Source: Gaiella sp038230035 (GTDB lineage Bacteria; Actinomycetota; Thermoleophilia; Gaiellales; Gaiellaceae). Taken from it: 64,000 nt of DNA. Position 1 is the stretch's first letter, and each line of letters opens with the position of its first letter. This document shows, piece by piece, positions 47,793 to 57,519 of this stretch. The stretch is taken from contig JBBRNX010000001.1 of assembly GCA_038230035.1 (NCBI GenBank), positions 403,591 through 467,590 of the forward strand, read 5' to 3'. The translations under genes and the position numbers were made by a program. The notes below the pieces were generated by a model. The model was not told the origin of the DNA and ran no database searches. It saw nothing but the letters and a program-made list of their open reading frames with translations.

Positions 47793-49984
47793 CCACGGCG
47801 CGCAACACGTTGGACGGCGACATCGAGCGTCTGGTCGCGCGCGACCACCCGACACCGCACGACGTGCTCGGCGCGCACCCGGCCGGCACCGGAGTCGTCG
47901 TGCGCGCGTATCGGCCCGACGCGACAGCGGTCAGGGTCGTGCCGTTACGAGGGAGCGTGGTGGATCTTCGCCAGCGGCATTCGGCCGGGATCTTCGAAGG
48001 GCGGCTCCCCCGCCGGCAGCTGCCTTTCCGCTACTCGCTCGAGGTCGACTACCCGGATGGGACGACGATCAGGGTCGACGACCCGTACGCGTTCCTGCCG
48101 ACGCTCGGCGAGCTCGATCTGTACCTGGCGGGAGAGGGCCGCCACGAGGAGCTTTACGCACGGCTCGGGGCACACGTGCGCGAGATCGAGGGCGTGCTGG
48201 GGACGGCGTTCTCCGTCTGGGCGCCGTCCGCGCGGTCGGTCAACGTGGTCGGCGACTTCAACGGCTGGGACGGGCGGCTCAACCCGATGCGGACGCTCGG
48301 CGCGGCCGGCATCTGGGAGCTCTTCGTGCCCGGCGTCGGCGACGCCTCGCGATACAAGTACGAGGTCCGCACACAGTCCGGCACGCTGCTCCTGAAAGCG
48401 GATCCAGTCGCGTTCGCGGCGGAGGTCCCACCTGCGACGGCGTCGGTCGTCCACCACTCCCGGCACGAGTGGCACGACGACGACTGGCTCGAGCGACGCC
48501 ACACGGAACCGCCGCTCGACCGGCCGATCTCGATCTACGAGGTGCACCTCGGCTCTTGGCGGCGCAACCCGCTCGAGGGCAATCGCAGCCTCACGTATCT
48601 CGAGCTTGCCGACGAGCTCGGCGCCTACGCCGTGGATCTCGGCTTCACGCACGTCGAGCTGATGCCCGTCATGGAACACCCGTTCTCCGGCTCGTGGGGG
48701 TATCAGGTGACCGGTTTCTACGCGCCGACGTCGCGCTTCGGGTCGCCGGACGAGTTCCGGGCATTTGTCGATCGCCTGCACGGCCACGGGCTCGGCGTGA
48801 TCCTCGACTGGGTGCCCGCCCACTTCCCGAGGGATGCGTTCGCGCTCGCCCGCTTCGACGGAACAGCGCTCTACGAGCACGCCGACCCACGCCGCGGCGA
48901 GCATCCCGACTGGGGGACGCTCGTCTTCAACTACGGCCGCCGCGAGGTGCGGAACTTTCTCCTCGCGAACGCGCTCTTCTGGCTCAGAGAGTTCCACGCC
49001 GACGGTCTGCGCGTCGATGCGGTCGCCTCGATGCTCTACCTCGACTACTCGCGCAAGCCGGGCGAGTGGGTGCCGAACCCGCAGGGCGGCAACGAGGATC
49101 TCGATGCGGTCGCCTTCGTACGCGAGCTGAACGAGGTGGTGCATCGCGACCAGCCAGGCACTTTGCTGGCTGCGGAGGAGTCGACCGCCTGGCCGGGCGT
49201 CTCGCGGCCGACCTTCGAGGGCGGTCTCGGCTTCGGACTCAAGTGGAACATGGGCTGGATGCACGACACGATCGACTACTTCCGGCGCGATCCGGTGCAT
49301 CGCACCTACCACCACAACCAGCTGACGTTCGGGCTGATGTACGCGTTCACCGAGAACTTCGTGCTGCCGCTCTCGCACGACGAGGTCGTCCACGGCAAGG
49401 GCTCGCTGCTGCGGAAGATGGCCGGCGACCGCTGGCAGCAGCTCGCGAACCTCCGAGCGCTCTACGGCCACATGTGGGCTCATCCGGGAAAGAAGCTCCT
49501 CTTCATGGGCGGCGAGCTCGCGCAGGAGAGCGAGTGGAACCATGACGGGAGCCTCGACTGGCATCTGCTCGACCAGCCCGCTCACGTCGGCATGCAGCGG
49601 CTCGTCCGCGACCTCAACCTGATCTACCGCGACGAGCCCGCGCTGTGGGAGCGCGACTTCGACCCATCCGGCTTCGGCTGGCTCGAGGTGGGGGATGCCG
49701 CCGCGAACACGCTCGCGTTCGCGCGCTTCAGTAGCGACCGCGAACGCATCGTGGTCTGCGTCGAGAACCTGTCACCCGTGCCGCGGGCCGGGTACCGTGT
49801 CGGTCTGCCGCGCGGCGGGGCTTGGCGCGAAGTGCTGAATACCGATGCGGAGGTCTACGGCGGTTCGGGGACGCTGAACGCGGGCGAGCTCGTGGCCGAG
49901 CAGCGCGAGTGGCACGGGCAGCCGTGGTCTGTGGAGTTGACCTTGCCCCCGCTCGCGGTCGTCTGGCTTACGCCCGCGACGTGA
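47789..49984 (+). CDS. glgB: 1,4-alpha-glucan branching enzyme GlgB
   Basis: A 731-residue GH13_9 enzyme. A TTG start overlapping the glgE stop is chosen since HPTPHDVLGAHPAGTGV, the CBM48 opening, follows directly. The second N domain has TAFSVWAPSARSVNVVGDFN GW-type residues. Barrel: FTHVELMPVMEHPFSGSWGY, the nucleophile in DGLRVDAVASMLYLDYSR, the Glu in LLAAEESTAWPG and LPLSHDEVVHGKGSLL. It introduces alpha-1,6 branches into GlgE-made glucan. Its last 17 bp overlap the convergent otsAB gene. Confidence 0.95.
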   Translation: MTTARNTLDGDIERLVARDHPTPHDVLGAHPAGTGVVVRAYRPDATAVRVVPLRGSVVDLRQRHSAGIFEGRLPRRQLPFRYSLEVDYPDGTTIRVDDPYAFLPTLGELDLYLAGEGRHEELYARLGAHVREIEGVLGTAFSVWAPSARSVNVVGDFNGWDGRLNPMRTLGAAGIWELFVPGVGDASRYKYEVRTQSGTLLLKADPVAFAAEVPPATASVVHHSRHEWHDDDWLERRHTEPPLDRPISIYEVHLGSWRRNPLEGNRSLTYLELADELGAYAVDLGFTHVELMPVMEHPFSGSWGYQVTGFYAPTSRFGSPDEFRAFVDRLHGHGLGVILDWVPAHFPRDAFALARFDGTALYEHADPRRGEHPDWGTLVFNYGRREVRNFLLANALFWLREFHADGLRVDAVASMLYLDYSRKPGEWVPNPQGGNEDLDAVAFVRELNEVVHRDQPGTLLAAEESTAWPGVSRPTFEGGLGFGLKWNMGWMHDTIDYFRRDPVHRTYHHNQLTFGLMYAFTENFVLPLSHDEVVHGKGSLLRKMAGDRWQQLANLRALYGHMWAHPGKKLLFMGGELAQESEWNHDGSLDWHLLDQPAHVGMQRLVRDLNLIYRDEPALWERDFDPSGFGWLEVGDAAANTLAFARFSSDRERIVVCVENLSPVPRAGYRVGLPRGGAWREVLNTDAEVYGGSGTLNAGELVAEQREWHGQPWSVELTLPPLAVVWLTPAT

Positions 49985-52244
49985 CGACCTGCCGATGTGC
50001 GGTCGCAGCGGTGACGATCTCTCGCAGGAGATCGCGGACCGAACGCGGTGAGTCGACTGCGTACTGGTGGCGTCGACATACGTCGCGTACACGTATTCGA
50101 GGGCGGCCGACATGAACGCCGATGGCGCCGGGCGGGAGCGCGCTGTAGAGATCGAGATCGGTGCGATCGTCGCCCGCGGCGAGCACGAAATGCGACTTCA
50201 GCTTTCCGCTCGGGAAGAGCTCCGCGACGTAGGTCCCTTTGTTGACGCCGCGTGCGCGAACCTCGACCACACGATGCCCGAGCAGGATCTCCGCAGCCGC
50301 GCCTGGTAGCAGTTGCTCGATTGCGACCAGCAGTTCACGCGCTCGCCAGGCTCCGTACTCCGGCTCCGCTTGGCGGTAGTGCCACGCGACGCTGCACGTC
50401 TTACGTTCGACCAGCGTTCCCGGCACGTCGGCGGTGACGGCGCGCAAGAGGCGTTCGACGCGGGGCATCCACGAGAGATCGACCTCGAAGAGCGTGCGCC
50501 AGTCACCGCCGGGTGGTCGGGCGAAGTATCCGTGCTCGGCGCAGAGATAGACCGGAAGCTCGCCCAGCCACGACTCGAGCTTTTCGCGCGTACGACCGCT
50601 GACGATGTGAACCTGGGTTTCCGGCAGATCGCAGAGGGCTTCGAGAACGGCCAGGATCTCGGCGGTCGGCGCGGCCAGTTCCGGATGGCTCGCGAGCTCC
50701 CGAAGCGTCCCGTCGTAGTCGAGTAGCAGCGTGCGCTGGCGTGCGAGCGCGGCACGCTGGACGACAAGCTCTCGTGCAGCGGCGTCGAGGGGTTTCATTA
50801 TCGGCCTCTCGGGCCGTCGCCGGGCGTAACGCTCGAGTCGAGCAAGGAATCGTTCCGCCCACCTTCGGCAGTCGAGCTCGTTGACGCGCCCGGCCATCAG
50901 CCCGAGGCGTCGACGCCGTTCGACGGGGTCGAAGTCGAGAGCCTCGACCAGCCGGGCAGCGATGTCCATGTCGTCCCACGGGTTGACGAGCAGCGCGCCC
51001 GACAGAACGTGGGCCGCACCGGCTAGTTCACTCAACACCAAAGCGCCGCGCCATCGTCCTTCGAGGTCGGGCGCCGCGGTCTGGCAGAGAATGAACTCCT
51101 GAGCGACGAGGTTCATGCCGTCGCGGAGCGCTGTGACCGCGAGCACGTCAGCGCGGCGGTAGAGGGCTGCGAGCTCCGAGTTCGAGAGGCTGCGATGGAG
51201 GTACTCGACTGGCGTTCGGCCGGGCTGCCCGAAGCGGCCGTTGACGTGGGCGACCTGGAGCTCGATCTCGTCGCGCTGAGCTCGGTATTCGGCTCCCTCG
51301 AGGCGCGACGGAACGAGCACCTGCAGCATCGTTGTCGTCTTTGCGCGCTCGGGGTCCTGCTCGAGGAAGCGCTCGAAGGCCTTCAGCTTTTGGGGGATCC
51401 CTTTCGTGTAGTCGAGCCGGTCGACGCCGAGGACGAGTCGCTGGTCGCCGTACCGCTCGTCGAGCGCCGCATACTCTCGGGCCGTCTCGGGATTGGCGAG
51501 CGTCTCTGTGAAGGCCTCCACATCGATGCCGATCGGGTCGACGCCGACACCGACGAGACGCCCGTCGTACTCGACCAGGTCGGGCTCCGAGTCGAGTCCG
51601 AGCACGCGCAGGCACGCCGAACGGAAATGACGCGCATAGTCGCCGGTGTGGAAGGCGATGTAGTCGGCGCCGAGGAGGCCGCGTAGTACGTCCTCCCGGA
51701 CGGGGAGTATTCGGTAGAGCTCCGACGAGGGGAACGGGATATGCAGGAAGAAGCCGATCGACAGGTCAGGCCGACGTCGGCGCAGCGCAGCCGGAACAAG
51801 CATCAGATGGAAGTCATGCACCCAGACTCGGGCCCCCGGCGGGGATTGCTCGACAATGATGTCGACGAAGCGGTCGTTCACCTCGACGTACCGCTCCCAG
51901 GCCGACTGCGCGAAGCTGAACCGGTCAGGGAGGTAGTGGAAGAGGGGCCAGATCGAGTCGTTGCAGATCCGCCCGTAGAAGTCCTCCTGCTCCTCGGCGT
52001 CGAGGAACACCGGGAAAAGCCCGTCTCCGGCCAGCTTCGTCACGACGTCGGCCTGCTTCTCGTCAGGTACGAGCGTGCCGGGCCAGCCGACCCACTTGTG
52101 CGGCCCGTGCACACCTCGCAGCGCGCTGGCGAGCCCGCCCGCGGTCGGTTCGCTCGTGAATCGCCCGTCGGCGAAAGACAAGCTGATCGGGAGCCTGTTG
52201 CTTGCGATCACGAGGTCGGCGGTGGCCCGCGGTTTACCCGTCAT
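49968..52244 (-). CDS. otsAB: bifunctional trehalose-6-phosphate synthase/phosphatase
   Basis: A 758-residue fusion. The OtsA part (1-~480) is GT20: VIASNRLPISL, GGLASALRGVHGPHKWVGWPG, VWVHDFHLMLVPAALR, the UDP-glucose site LGVDRLDYTKGIPQK and RDGMNLVAQEFI. The OtsB part (~510-758) is a HAD phosphatase: TLLLDYDGTLRELA (DxDGT), VSGRTREKLE and AAGDDRTDLDLYSAL. It converts UDP-glucose plus glucose-6-phosphate directly to trehalose. Fused proteins are usual in eukaryotes and some bacteria, while most actinobacteria keep them apart. Convergent with glgB. Confidence 0.94.
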   Translation of the reverse strand: MTGKPRATADLVIASNRLPISLSFADGRFTSEPTAGGLASALRGVHGPHKWVGWPGTLVPDEKQADVVTKLAGDGLFPVFLDAEEQEDFYGRICNDSIWPLFHYLPDRFSFAQSAWERYVEVNDRFVDIIVEQSPPGARVWVHDFHLMLVPAALRRRRPDLSIGFFLHIPFPSSELYRILPVREDVLRGLLGADYIAFHTGDYARHFRSACLRVLGLDSEPDLVEYDGRLVGVGVDPIGIDVEAFTETLANPETAREYAALDERYGDQRLVLGVDRLDYTKGIPQKLKAFERFLEQDPERAKTTTMLQVLVPSRLEGAEYRAQRDEIELQVAHVNGRFGQPGRTPVEYLHRSLSNSELAALYRRADVLAVTALRDGMNLVAQEFILCQTAAPDLEGRWRGALVLSELAGAAHVLSGALLVNPWDDMDIAARLVEALDFDPVERRRRLGLMAGRVNELDCRRWAERFLARLERYARRRPERPIMKPLDAAARELVVQRAALARQRTLLLDYDGTLRELASHPELAAPTAEILAVLEALCDLPETQVHIVSGRTREKLESWLGELPVYLCAEHGYFARPPGGDWRTLFEVDLSWMPRVERLLRAVTADVPGTLVERKTCSVAWHYRQAEPEYGAWRARELLVAIEQLLPGAAAEILLGHRVVEVRARGVNKGTYVAELFPSGKLKSHFVLAAGDDRTDLDLYSALPPGAIGVHVGRPRIRVRDVCRRHQYAVDSPRSVRDLLREIVTAATAHRQVVTSRA

Positions 52245-52309
52245 GGCCGCGCCTCTTCGCCATCGGACGTGTTGTGCATGTCGTCGGTCACCGTACCCTG
52301 GTAAGGGTC

Positions 52310-54070
52310 ATGTCACGCGTACTCGGGATAATCGGCAACTGCTCCTACAATGCGCTCGTTTCCAACGGGTCGGTTGAGTGGCTGTGTTGGCCACGCCCGG
52401 ACTCGAGCTTCGTCTTCGGCTCGCTGCTCGATCGTGAGCGTGGAGGCAGCTTCGTCGTCGAGGGCATCGACGCACCGGATGTCCGCCAGGAGTACGTGGA
52501 GAACACGAACGTTCTCCGCACTATCTTCGCCGGAGAGACAGGCTCGTTCGAGCTCCTCGACTTCGCACCGCGATTCCTGCAGTACGACCGGCCGTTCAAG
52601 CCGTCGATGCTCGTCCGCATTCTCCGCCCGCTCTCGGGCGACCCTCGCGTCCGGGTCACATGCCGCCCTGTCTACGACTACGGACGCGCAGCCGCAGGCT
52701 GGTGGCGCGCGTCCAACCATATCGAGTACACCAACCTGCCCACGCCGGTCCGACTGACGACGAACGTGCCGCTCTCGTATGTCGAGGAGGAGCGGTCGTT
52801 TCTGCTCGAGAGCGACCGCCACCTCGTGCTCACCTGGGGCGACCCGCTTGAGGCCGGGCTCGAAGAAACGGCCGAACGGTTTCTGGAGCGGACGCTCGGC
52901 TACTGGCGCCAATGGGTGAAGCGCACTCGTGTCCCACGCGACTACCAGTCAGAGGTGATCCGCTCGGCTCTCGTTCTCAAGCTGCACCAGTACGAGGACA
53001 CCGGGGCACTTCTTGCGGCGACGACCACGAGCTTGCCCGAGCACCCAGGCTCCGGCCGGACATGGGACTATCGCTACTGCTGGCTGCGTCACGCGTACTT
53101 CACCCTGAACGCCCTCGAGCGGCTCGGGCACTCGGACGAGATGGAGTGGTTCCTGCTCTACCTGCGGAACGTCGCGGAGGCCCATGACGGCACGTTGCGC
53201 CCGGTGTACACGATCACCGGCGGATCGCAAGCACCTGAGCAGGAGCTCGATTACCTGGACGGTTTCGAGGGCGAGCGACCCGTGCGGATCGGCAACCAGG
53301 CGTTCGAGCACGTCCAGAACGACATCTACGGCGAGATGATTCTCGCGGTCAGCAGGCTTCTCCTCGACGCCCGCTTCGTCGGGTCACTGCCGACACCTCA
53401 CGCGATCGAGCTCGTGCAGGGTCTTCTCGACACGATCGAGGAGCGGCTCGAGGAGCCGGATGCCGGCCTCTGGGAGCTGCGCGGGGTGCGGCGACTTCAC
53501 TCGTTCACGCTGCTGATGCACTGGGCCGGAGCACGGCGGGCGGCGGAGATCGGCGAGCGGCTCGGGGTACCCGGTCTCAGCGAACAGGCGGCCGGGGTCG
53601 CCGAGCGCGCCGGACGGCTCCTCGAAGATCGCTGCTGGAACGCCGAGCTTGGCGCTCTGACCCAAGCTGCCGGAGAGGACGCACTCGATGCCTCGATGTT
53701 GCTCGCACTCCACTTCGGCTTCCTCCCGCCCGGCGATCCACGGGCAGCCAGCCACGTCGACGCCATCCGAAAGGCGCTCTCGGTCGACGGGGGCCTCCTC
53801 CGACGCTACACGGTGCCCGACGACTTCGGAAAGCCGGAAGCCGCATTCACCGTCTGCTCGTTCTGGCTTGTGGAAGCACTCGTCCTCCTCGGCCGGGTCG
53901 ACGAGGCCCGTCAGCTGTTCGACCATCTGCTCACACTCGACAACGGGCTCGGCCTCTACAGCGAGGACATTCTCCCGGGCACGATGGAACAGAGTGGCAA
54001 CTTTCCGCAGACCTACAGTCATGTTGGACTCATCAACTCGGCCTTCCGGCTATCGCGGAGTTGGGACTAG
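52310..54070 (+). CDS. GH15 glycoside hydrolase (glucoamylase/trehalase-like)
   Basis: A 586-residue member of the family that includes mycobacterial trehalase. MSRVLGIIGNCSYNALVSNG and WLCWPRPDSSFVFGSLLD open the N-terminal beta domain. The (alpha/alpha)6 barrel has WDYRYCWLRHAYFTLNALER; most relatives read WLRDA, so the Asp is His here. The catalytic acid region is EPDAGLWELRG, the base region ILPGTMEQSGNFPQTYSHVG. The ATG at 52310 is chosen over upstream codons that overlap otsAB. Next to otsAB, a trehalase role is plausible, but maltooligosaccharide hydrolysis is equally possible. Confidence 0.85.
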   Translation: MSRVLGIIGNCSYNALVSNGSVEWLCWPRPDSSFVFGSLLDRERGGSFVVEGIDAPDVRQEYVENTNVLRTIFAGETGSFELLDFAPRFLQYDRPFKPSMLVRILRPLSGDPRVRVTCRPVYDYGRAAAGWWRASNHIEYTNLPTPVRLTTNVPLSYVEEERSFLLESDRHLVLTWGDPLEAGLEETAERFLERTLGYWRQWVKRTRVPRDYQSEVIRSALVLKLHQYEDTGALLAATTTSLPEHPGSGRTWDYRYCWLRHAYFTLNALERLGHSDEMEWFLLYLRNVAEAHDGTLRPVYTITGGSQAPEQELDYLDGFEGERPVRIGNQAFEHVQNDIYGEMILAVSRLLLDARFVGSLPTPHAIELVQGLLDTIEERLEEPDAGLWELRGVRRLHSFTLLMHWAGARRAAEIGERLGVPGLSEQAAGVAERAGRLLEDRCWNAELGALTQAAGEDALDASMLLALHFGFLPPGDPRAASHVDAIRKALSVDGGLLRRYTVPDDFGKPEAAFTVCSFWLVEALVLLGRVDEARQLFDHLLTLDNGLGLYSEDILPGTMEQSGNFPQTYSHVGLINSAFRLSRSWD

Positions 54071-54152
54071 TTGTAGTTCGAAGATCGAGAGGTCGGTCTC
54101 GGCGACGTTCCGGCACGTCGGCGGTGCCCGAGCAGGTAGAAGGAAGCCCGTG

Positions 54153-56348
54153 ATGGCGACACCACCGATGACCTTGTTCTCACCGGGCGCGGCCGACCTC
54201 GCGGCGCGCATTGACGTGCTCGCCGACCGGCTGTCGGACGGCCTGAAGCCGCTCGCGGCGATCGCCTACAACTACGCCTGGAGCTGGACCCGCGACGGTG
54301 CGGCCGTCTTCCGCGACATCAATCCACACCGTTGGGAGCTGGCCGGAGCGAATCCGGTGCGATTCCTCGGCGACCTTTGGCCGGGAACGATCGAAGCGGC
54401 CGAGCGGAATCCCGCACTGCTGGAGCGGGTGCAGGCACTCTCGGGGGAGGTCGGCGCCTACCTCGGCCGCCCGGACCGACCTCGGGAGGGAGTCGACGGC
54501 CCGGTCGCCTTCTTCTGCGCCGAGTTCGGCTTCCACCCGTCGATGCCCATCTACTCCGGCGGCCTGGGAGTCCTCGCCGGCGACATCCTCAAGGAGGCGA
54601 GCGACCAGGCGCTGCAGATGATCGGCATCGGCCTCTTCTACCGCCGCGGGTACTTCCGTCAAAGGTTGGACGGGGCAGGAAGACAACAGGAGTACTGGGT
54701 TGCGAACGACCCGAAGAGCATGCCCATGGCCCGGGTCACCGGTCCTGACGGCCGGGCGTTGAAGCTGACCGTGCCCCTCTACGGCGAATCGCTGCGCTTT
54801 CAAGTCTGGCGGGTCGACGTCGGCCGGGTGCCACTGCTCCTGCTCGACTCCGAGCTTCCGGACAACGATGCGGTCCAGCGGTGGACGTCAGCGCGGCTCT
54901 ACGACGGCAGCCGGGCGATCCGGCTGGCGCAATACGGGTTGCTGGGGATCGGCGGGATGCGCGTCCTCGAGGCCCTCGGAATCGAGCCGGGCGTGATACA
55001 TCTCAACGAGGGGCATCCGGCGCTCGCCGTGCTCGAGCTCGCGTCGCGCCGAGTGGCGGAGGGAGCGGCGCTCGCGGACGCCCTCGGCGAGCTGCGCGAC
55101 CGTGTCGTCTTCACGACCCACACGCCGGTTGCGGCGGGCAACGAGACATACTCGCCGGACGAGTTCCTCGGTGCGTTCGGCGATCTTCCCGGCCGTCTCG
55201 GCATCGACGACGGCACCTTCGTCGCGCTCGGCGCTGCGACGCCTGACGGCCCGCCCGGCATGACGCCGCTCGCGCTTCGCGTTGCCGGCCGCCGGAACGG
55301 CGTGAGCCGCCTGCACGGTGAAGTGGCGCGGCGGATGTGGCAGCCGCTGTTCGACGTGCCGGAACCCGAGGTCCCGATCACGCACGTGACGAACGGTGCG
55401 CACATCCCCACGTTCCTCGGCGACCCGATGTACCGCTTACTCGAGCAGCATCTCGGAGACGACTGGCTCACGCGCGCTGCGGATCCAGCAACCTGGGCGG
55501 GTGTCAGTGCGATCCCTGACAGTGAATTGTGGGCAGCGCGCTGCGACGCGCGTGAGCGGCTGGTCGCGTACGTTCGGGCAAAGAGCCAGCAGGATCGGCT
55601 GCTGCGGGGCGAGCAGCTCGCATACGTGCGCGCGATCGAGGATTGGCTCGACCCGAACGCGCTGACGCTCGGCTTCGCGCGGCGGCTTGCCACGTACAAG
55701 CGCCTCTACCTGCTGACGCAGGACCCGGATCGCGCGCGTCGCATCCTCGGCGGGGCGCAGGCCGTGCAGCTCCTGATCTCCGGCAAGGCCCACCCGAACG
55801 ACGAGGGCGGAAAGGACGCGCTTCAGCGCGTCTACAACCTGAAGCGGGAAGACGGCGAGATCGCGGAGCGCGTCGTCTTCGTCGAGGACTACGACATCGA
55901 CGTCGCGCGGCATCTCGTCGCAGGGTGCGACGTTTGGGTGAACCTGCCCCGAAAGCCGATGGAGGCGAGTGGCACGAGCGGCATGAAAGCCGCGTTCAAC
56001 GGCGTGCTGCAGCTGAGCGTGCTCGACGGATGGTGGGCGGAGGGCTTCGACGGGACGAACGGCTGGGGGATCCCGGGAGATGAGGATCCCGACCCCTCGG
56101 TTGCCGATGCACGTGACGCGACGACGTTCTACGACCTGCTCGAGCACGAGATCGTGCCGCTCTTCTACGAGCGGGACGAGCAGGGCGTGCCAGTACGCTG
56201 GTGCGAGCGGATCAAGGCTTCGCTCTCGACGTGCGCCCCGATGTTCAGCGCGACGAGGATGGTCGACGACTACGCCGCGCGGATGTATCCGCGACCACTC
56301 GCAGACGTCGCGGCGCCGAGCCGCGACGCGAGCTCGTCGGTCAGCTGA
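54153..56348 (+). CDS. glgP: alpha-glucan phosphorylase (short GT35 form)
   Basis: A 731-residue phosphorylase that releases glucose-1-phosphate from alpha-1,4-glucan. VAFFCAEFGFHPSMPIYSGG followed by LGVLAGDILKEASDQAL, then HLNEGHPAL, THTPVAAGNETY, GFARRLATYKR and the PLP-lysine region RKPMEASGTSGMKAAFNGVL are all in place. It belongs to the bacterial/archaeal subgroup lacking the long eukaryotic N-terminus. GAAGGA sits 8 nt before the ATG. In-frame sequence upstream lies in the GH15 gene and is excluded. The 3' end overlaps convergent malQ by 79 bp. Confidence 0.93.
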   Translation: MATPPMTLFSPGAADLAARIDVLADRLSDGLKPLAAIAYNYAWSWTRDGAAVFRDINPHRWELAGANPVRFLGDLWPGTIEAAERNPALLERVQALSGEVGAYLGRPDRPREGVDGPVAFFCAEFGFHPSMPIYSGGLGVLAGDILKEASDQALQMIGIGLFYRRGYFRQRLDGAGRQQEYWVANDPKSMPMARVTGPDGRALKLTVPLYGESLRFQVWRVDVGRVPLLLLDSELPDNDAVQRWTSARLYDGSRAIRLAQYGLLGIGGMRVLEALGIEPGVIHLNEGHPALAVLELASRRVAEGAALADALGELRDRVVFTTHTPVAAGNETYSPDEFLGAFGDLPGRLGIDDGTFVALGAATPDGPPGMTPLALRVAGRRNGVSRLHGEVARRMWQPLFDVPEPEVPITHVTNGAHIPTFLGDPMYRLLEQHLGDDWLTRAADPATWAGVSAIPDSELWAARCDARERLVAYVRAKSQQDRLLRGEQLAYVRAIEDWLDPNALTLGFARRLATYKRLYLLTQDPDRARRILGGAQAVQLLISGKAHPNDEGGKDALQRVYNLKREDGEIAERVVFVEDYDIDVARHLVAGCDVWVNLPRKPMEASGTSGMKAAFNGVLQLSVLDGWWAEGFDGTNGWGIPGDEDPDPSVADARDATTFYDLLEHEIVPLFYERDEQGVPVRWCERIKASLSTCAPMFSATRMVDDYAARMYPRPLADVAAPSRDASSSVS

Positions 56349-57493
56349 TCTGGCTCGAGCCGCCAACGCCAGTTGCCGCTCGTCTTCCCAGGCCGGTTCA
56401 TGCGTGCGTCGGACCCGAGCCCGAGCACGTCCTGGAGCGGCGTGATCGCGAGCGCGGCGCGAGAGCCGAGCGCCAGCTCGAGCAGGCCCCACGTCGGATC
56501 GGAGGGATCGAGGCCGGTGAGCGCCTGCTGCCGTCGACTCAACGACGTCCACCAGCCGAGCGCCGTGTCCATGTCGTGCGTTCCCGTGCAGACGACGACG
56601 TGCTCATGGTAGTTCGCCGGTAGGTGGATGTTGCGCGGGTTGCCGTCGAAGGCGAACTGCAGGACGACCGTTCCGGGCAGGCCGAGACGGTCGCGCAGCC
56701 GCCCGACGGCAGGCGTTATCACGCCGAGGTCCTCCGCGATCAGCGGCAGCTCTCCAAGCTCGGCCCGCATCGCCTCGAACAGCGCTGCGCCAGGCCCGCG
56801 TCGCCAGCGGCCGGTCCGCGCGGTGCGCGCCCCGTCCGGCACAGCCCAGTACGAGACGAAGCCCCGGAAGTGGTCGACGCGGGCCAGCTCGACGAGCTCA
56901 AGTGTTCGTCGCACTCGTTCGATCCACCAGCCGTAGCCCTGCCGGCGGAGCGCAGCCCAGTCGTACAGCGGGTTGCGCCACACCTGCCCCGTCCTGCTCA
57001 GCGCATCGGGCGGTGCGCCGGCGACGCCGTCGCGGAGGAAAAGCTCGGGGTGAGCGAGATGATCTGCCCCGTTGGGTGCCACGTAGATCGGCAGGTCGCC
57101 GATCAGGCCGATGCCTCGGTCCCGAGCGTACCGTCGGAGCGCAAGCCACTCACGCTCGAAGCGCACCTGGTCGACGACCGCCTCGCCGCCTGCAAACCGC
57201 TCCCAGCCGTCGATCCAGTACGCCTGCAGGCCGCGGAACGCCGCGATCTCTTCCCCCGATACCGCAGCGTCGGGATCGGCGAGGAGGCCCCGCCAACCGG
57301 CGAACGCAGATGCAGAGGTGTACGGCGAGCCGTACGTGTCCGGCGGGCCGAGGGGCAGCACCTGCCACCACGACTGTGAAGCGGCGGCGAGCCAGTCGAC
57401 GAACGCGTATGCGCCTGGCCCGAGGCGCCCCTCCGGCAGCGACGTGGGGTGGAGCAGAATGCCGCTCGAGCGCGTCAGTGTGCTCGCGACCAC
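56270..57493 (-). CDS. malQ: 4-alpha-glucanotransferase (amylomaltase) MalQ, compact form
   Basis: 407 residues, shorter than the usual ~500 of GH77. RSSGILLHPTSLPEGRLGPG opens the barrel, then WWQVLPLGPPDTYGSPY, the nucleophile Asp in LARVDHFRGFVSYW, Glu in LIAEDLGVITPAV and the late THDMDTALGWW. The helical insertion between GLLADP and GDLPIYVAPNGADH is short. It transfers maltooligosaccharide units and would recycle short glucans released by GlgX. A GTG at 57493 is used; it is divergent from glgX with a 26-nt gap. Confidence 0.9.
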   Translation of the reverse strand: MVASTLTRSSGILLHPTSLPEGRLGPGAYAFVDWLAAASQSWWQVLPLGPPDTYGSPYTSASAFAGWRGLLADPDAAVSGEEIAAFRGLQAYWIDGWERFAGGEAVVDQVRFEREWLALRRYARDRGIGLIGDLPIYVAPNGADHLAHPELFLRDGVAGAPPDALSRTGQVWRNPLYDWAALRRQGYGWWIERVRRTLELVELARVDHFRGFVSYWAVPDGARTARTGRWRRGPGAALFEAMRAELGELPLIAEDLGVITPAVGRLRDRLGLPGTVVLQFAFDGNPRNIHLPANYHEHVVVCTGTHDMDTALGWWTSLSRRQQALTGLDPSDPTWGLLELALGSRAALAITPLQDVLGLGSDARMNRPGKTSGNWRWRLEPDQLTDELASRLGAATSASGRGYIRAA

Positions 57494-57505
57494 GGGCGGC
57501 AAGTG

Positions 57506-57511
57506 TAGACT
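57506..57511 (+). promoter_or_regulatory. -10 box TAGACT of a probably leaderless glgX transcript
   Basis: TAGACT, 8-nt spacer, then the TTG at 57520. It lies in the 26-nt divergent gap with malQ, with no ribosome-binding site. Confidence 0.4.
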
Positions 57512-57519
57512 CCCGCCCC

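Noticed and set aside
47945..49585. A 546-codon minus-strand frame
   Set aside because: Antisense to glgB, which has all catalytic residues; no domain is visible in the shadow.
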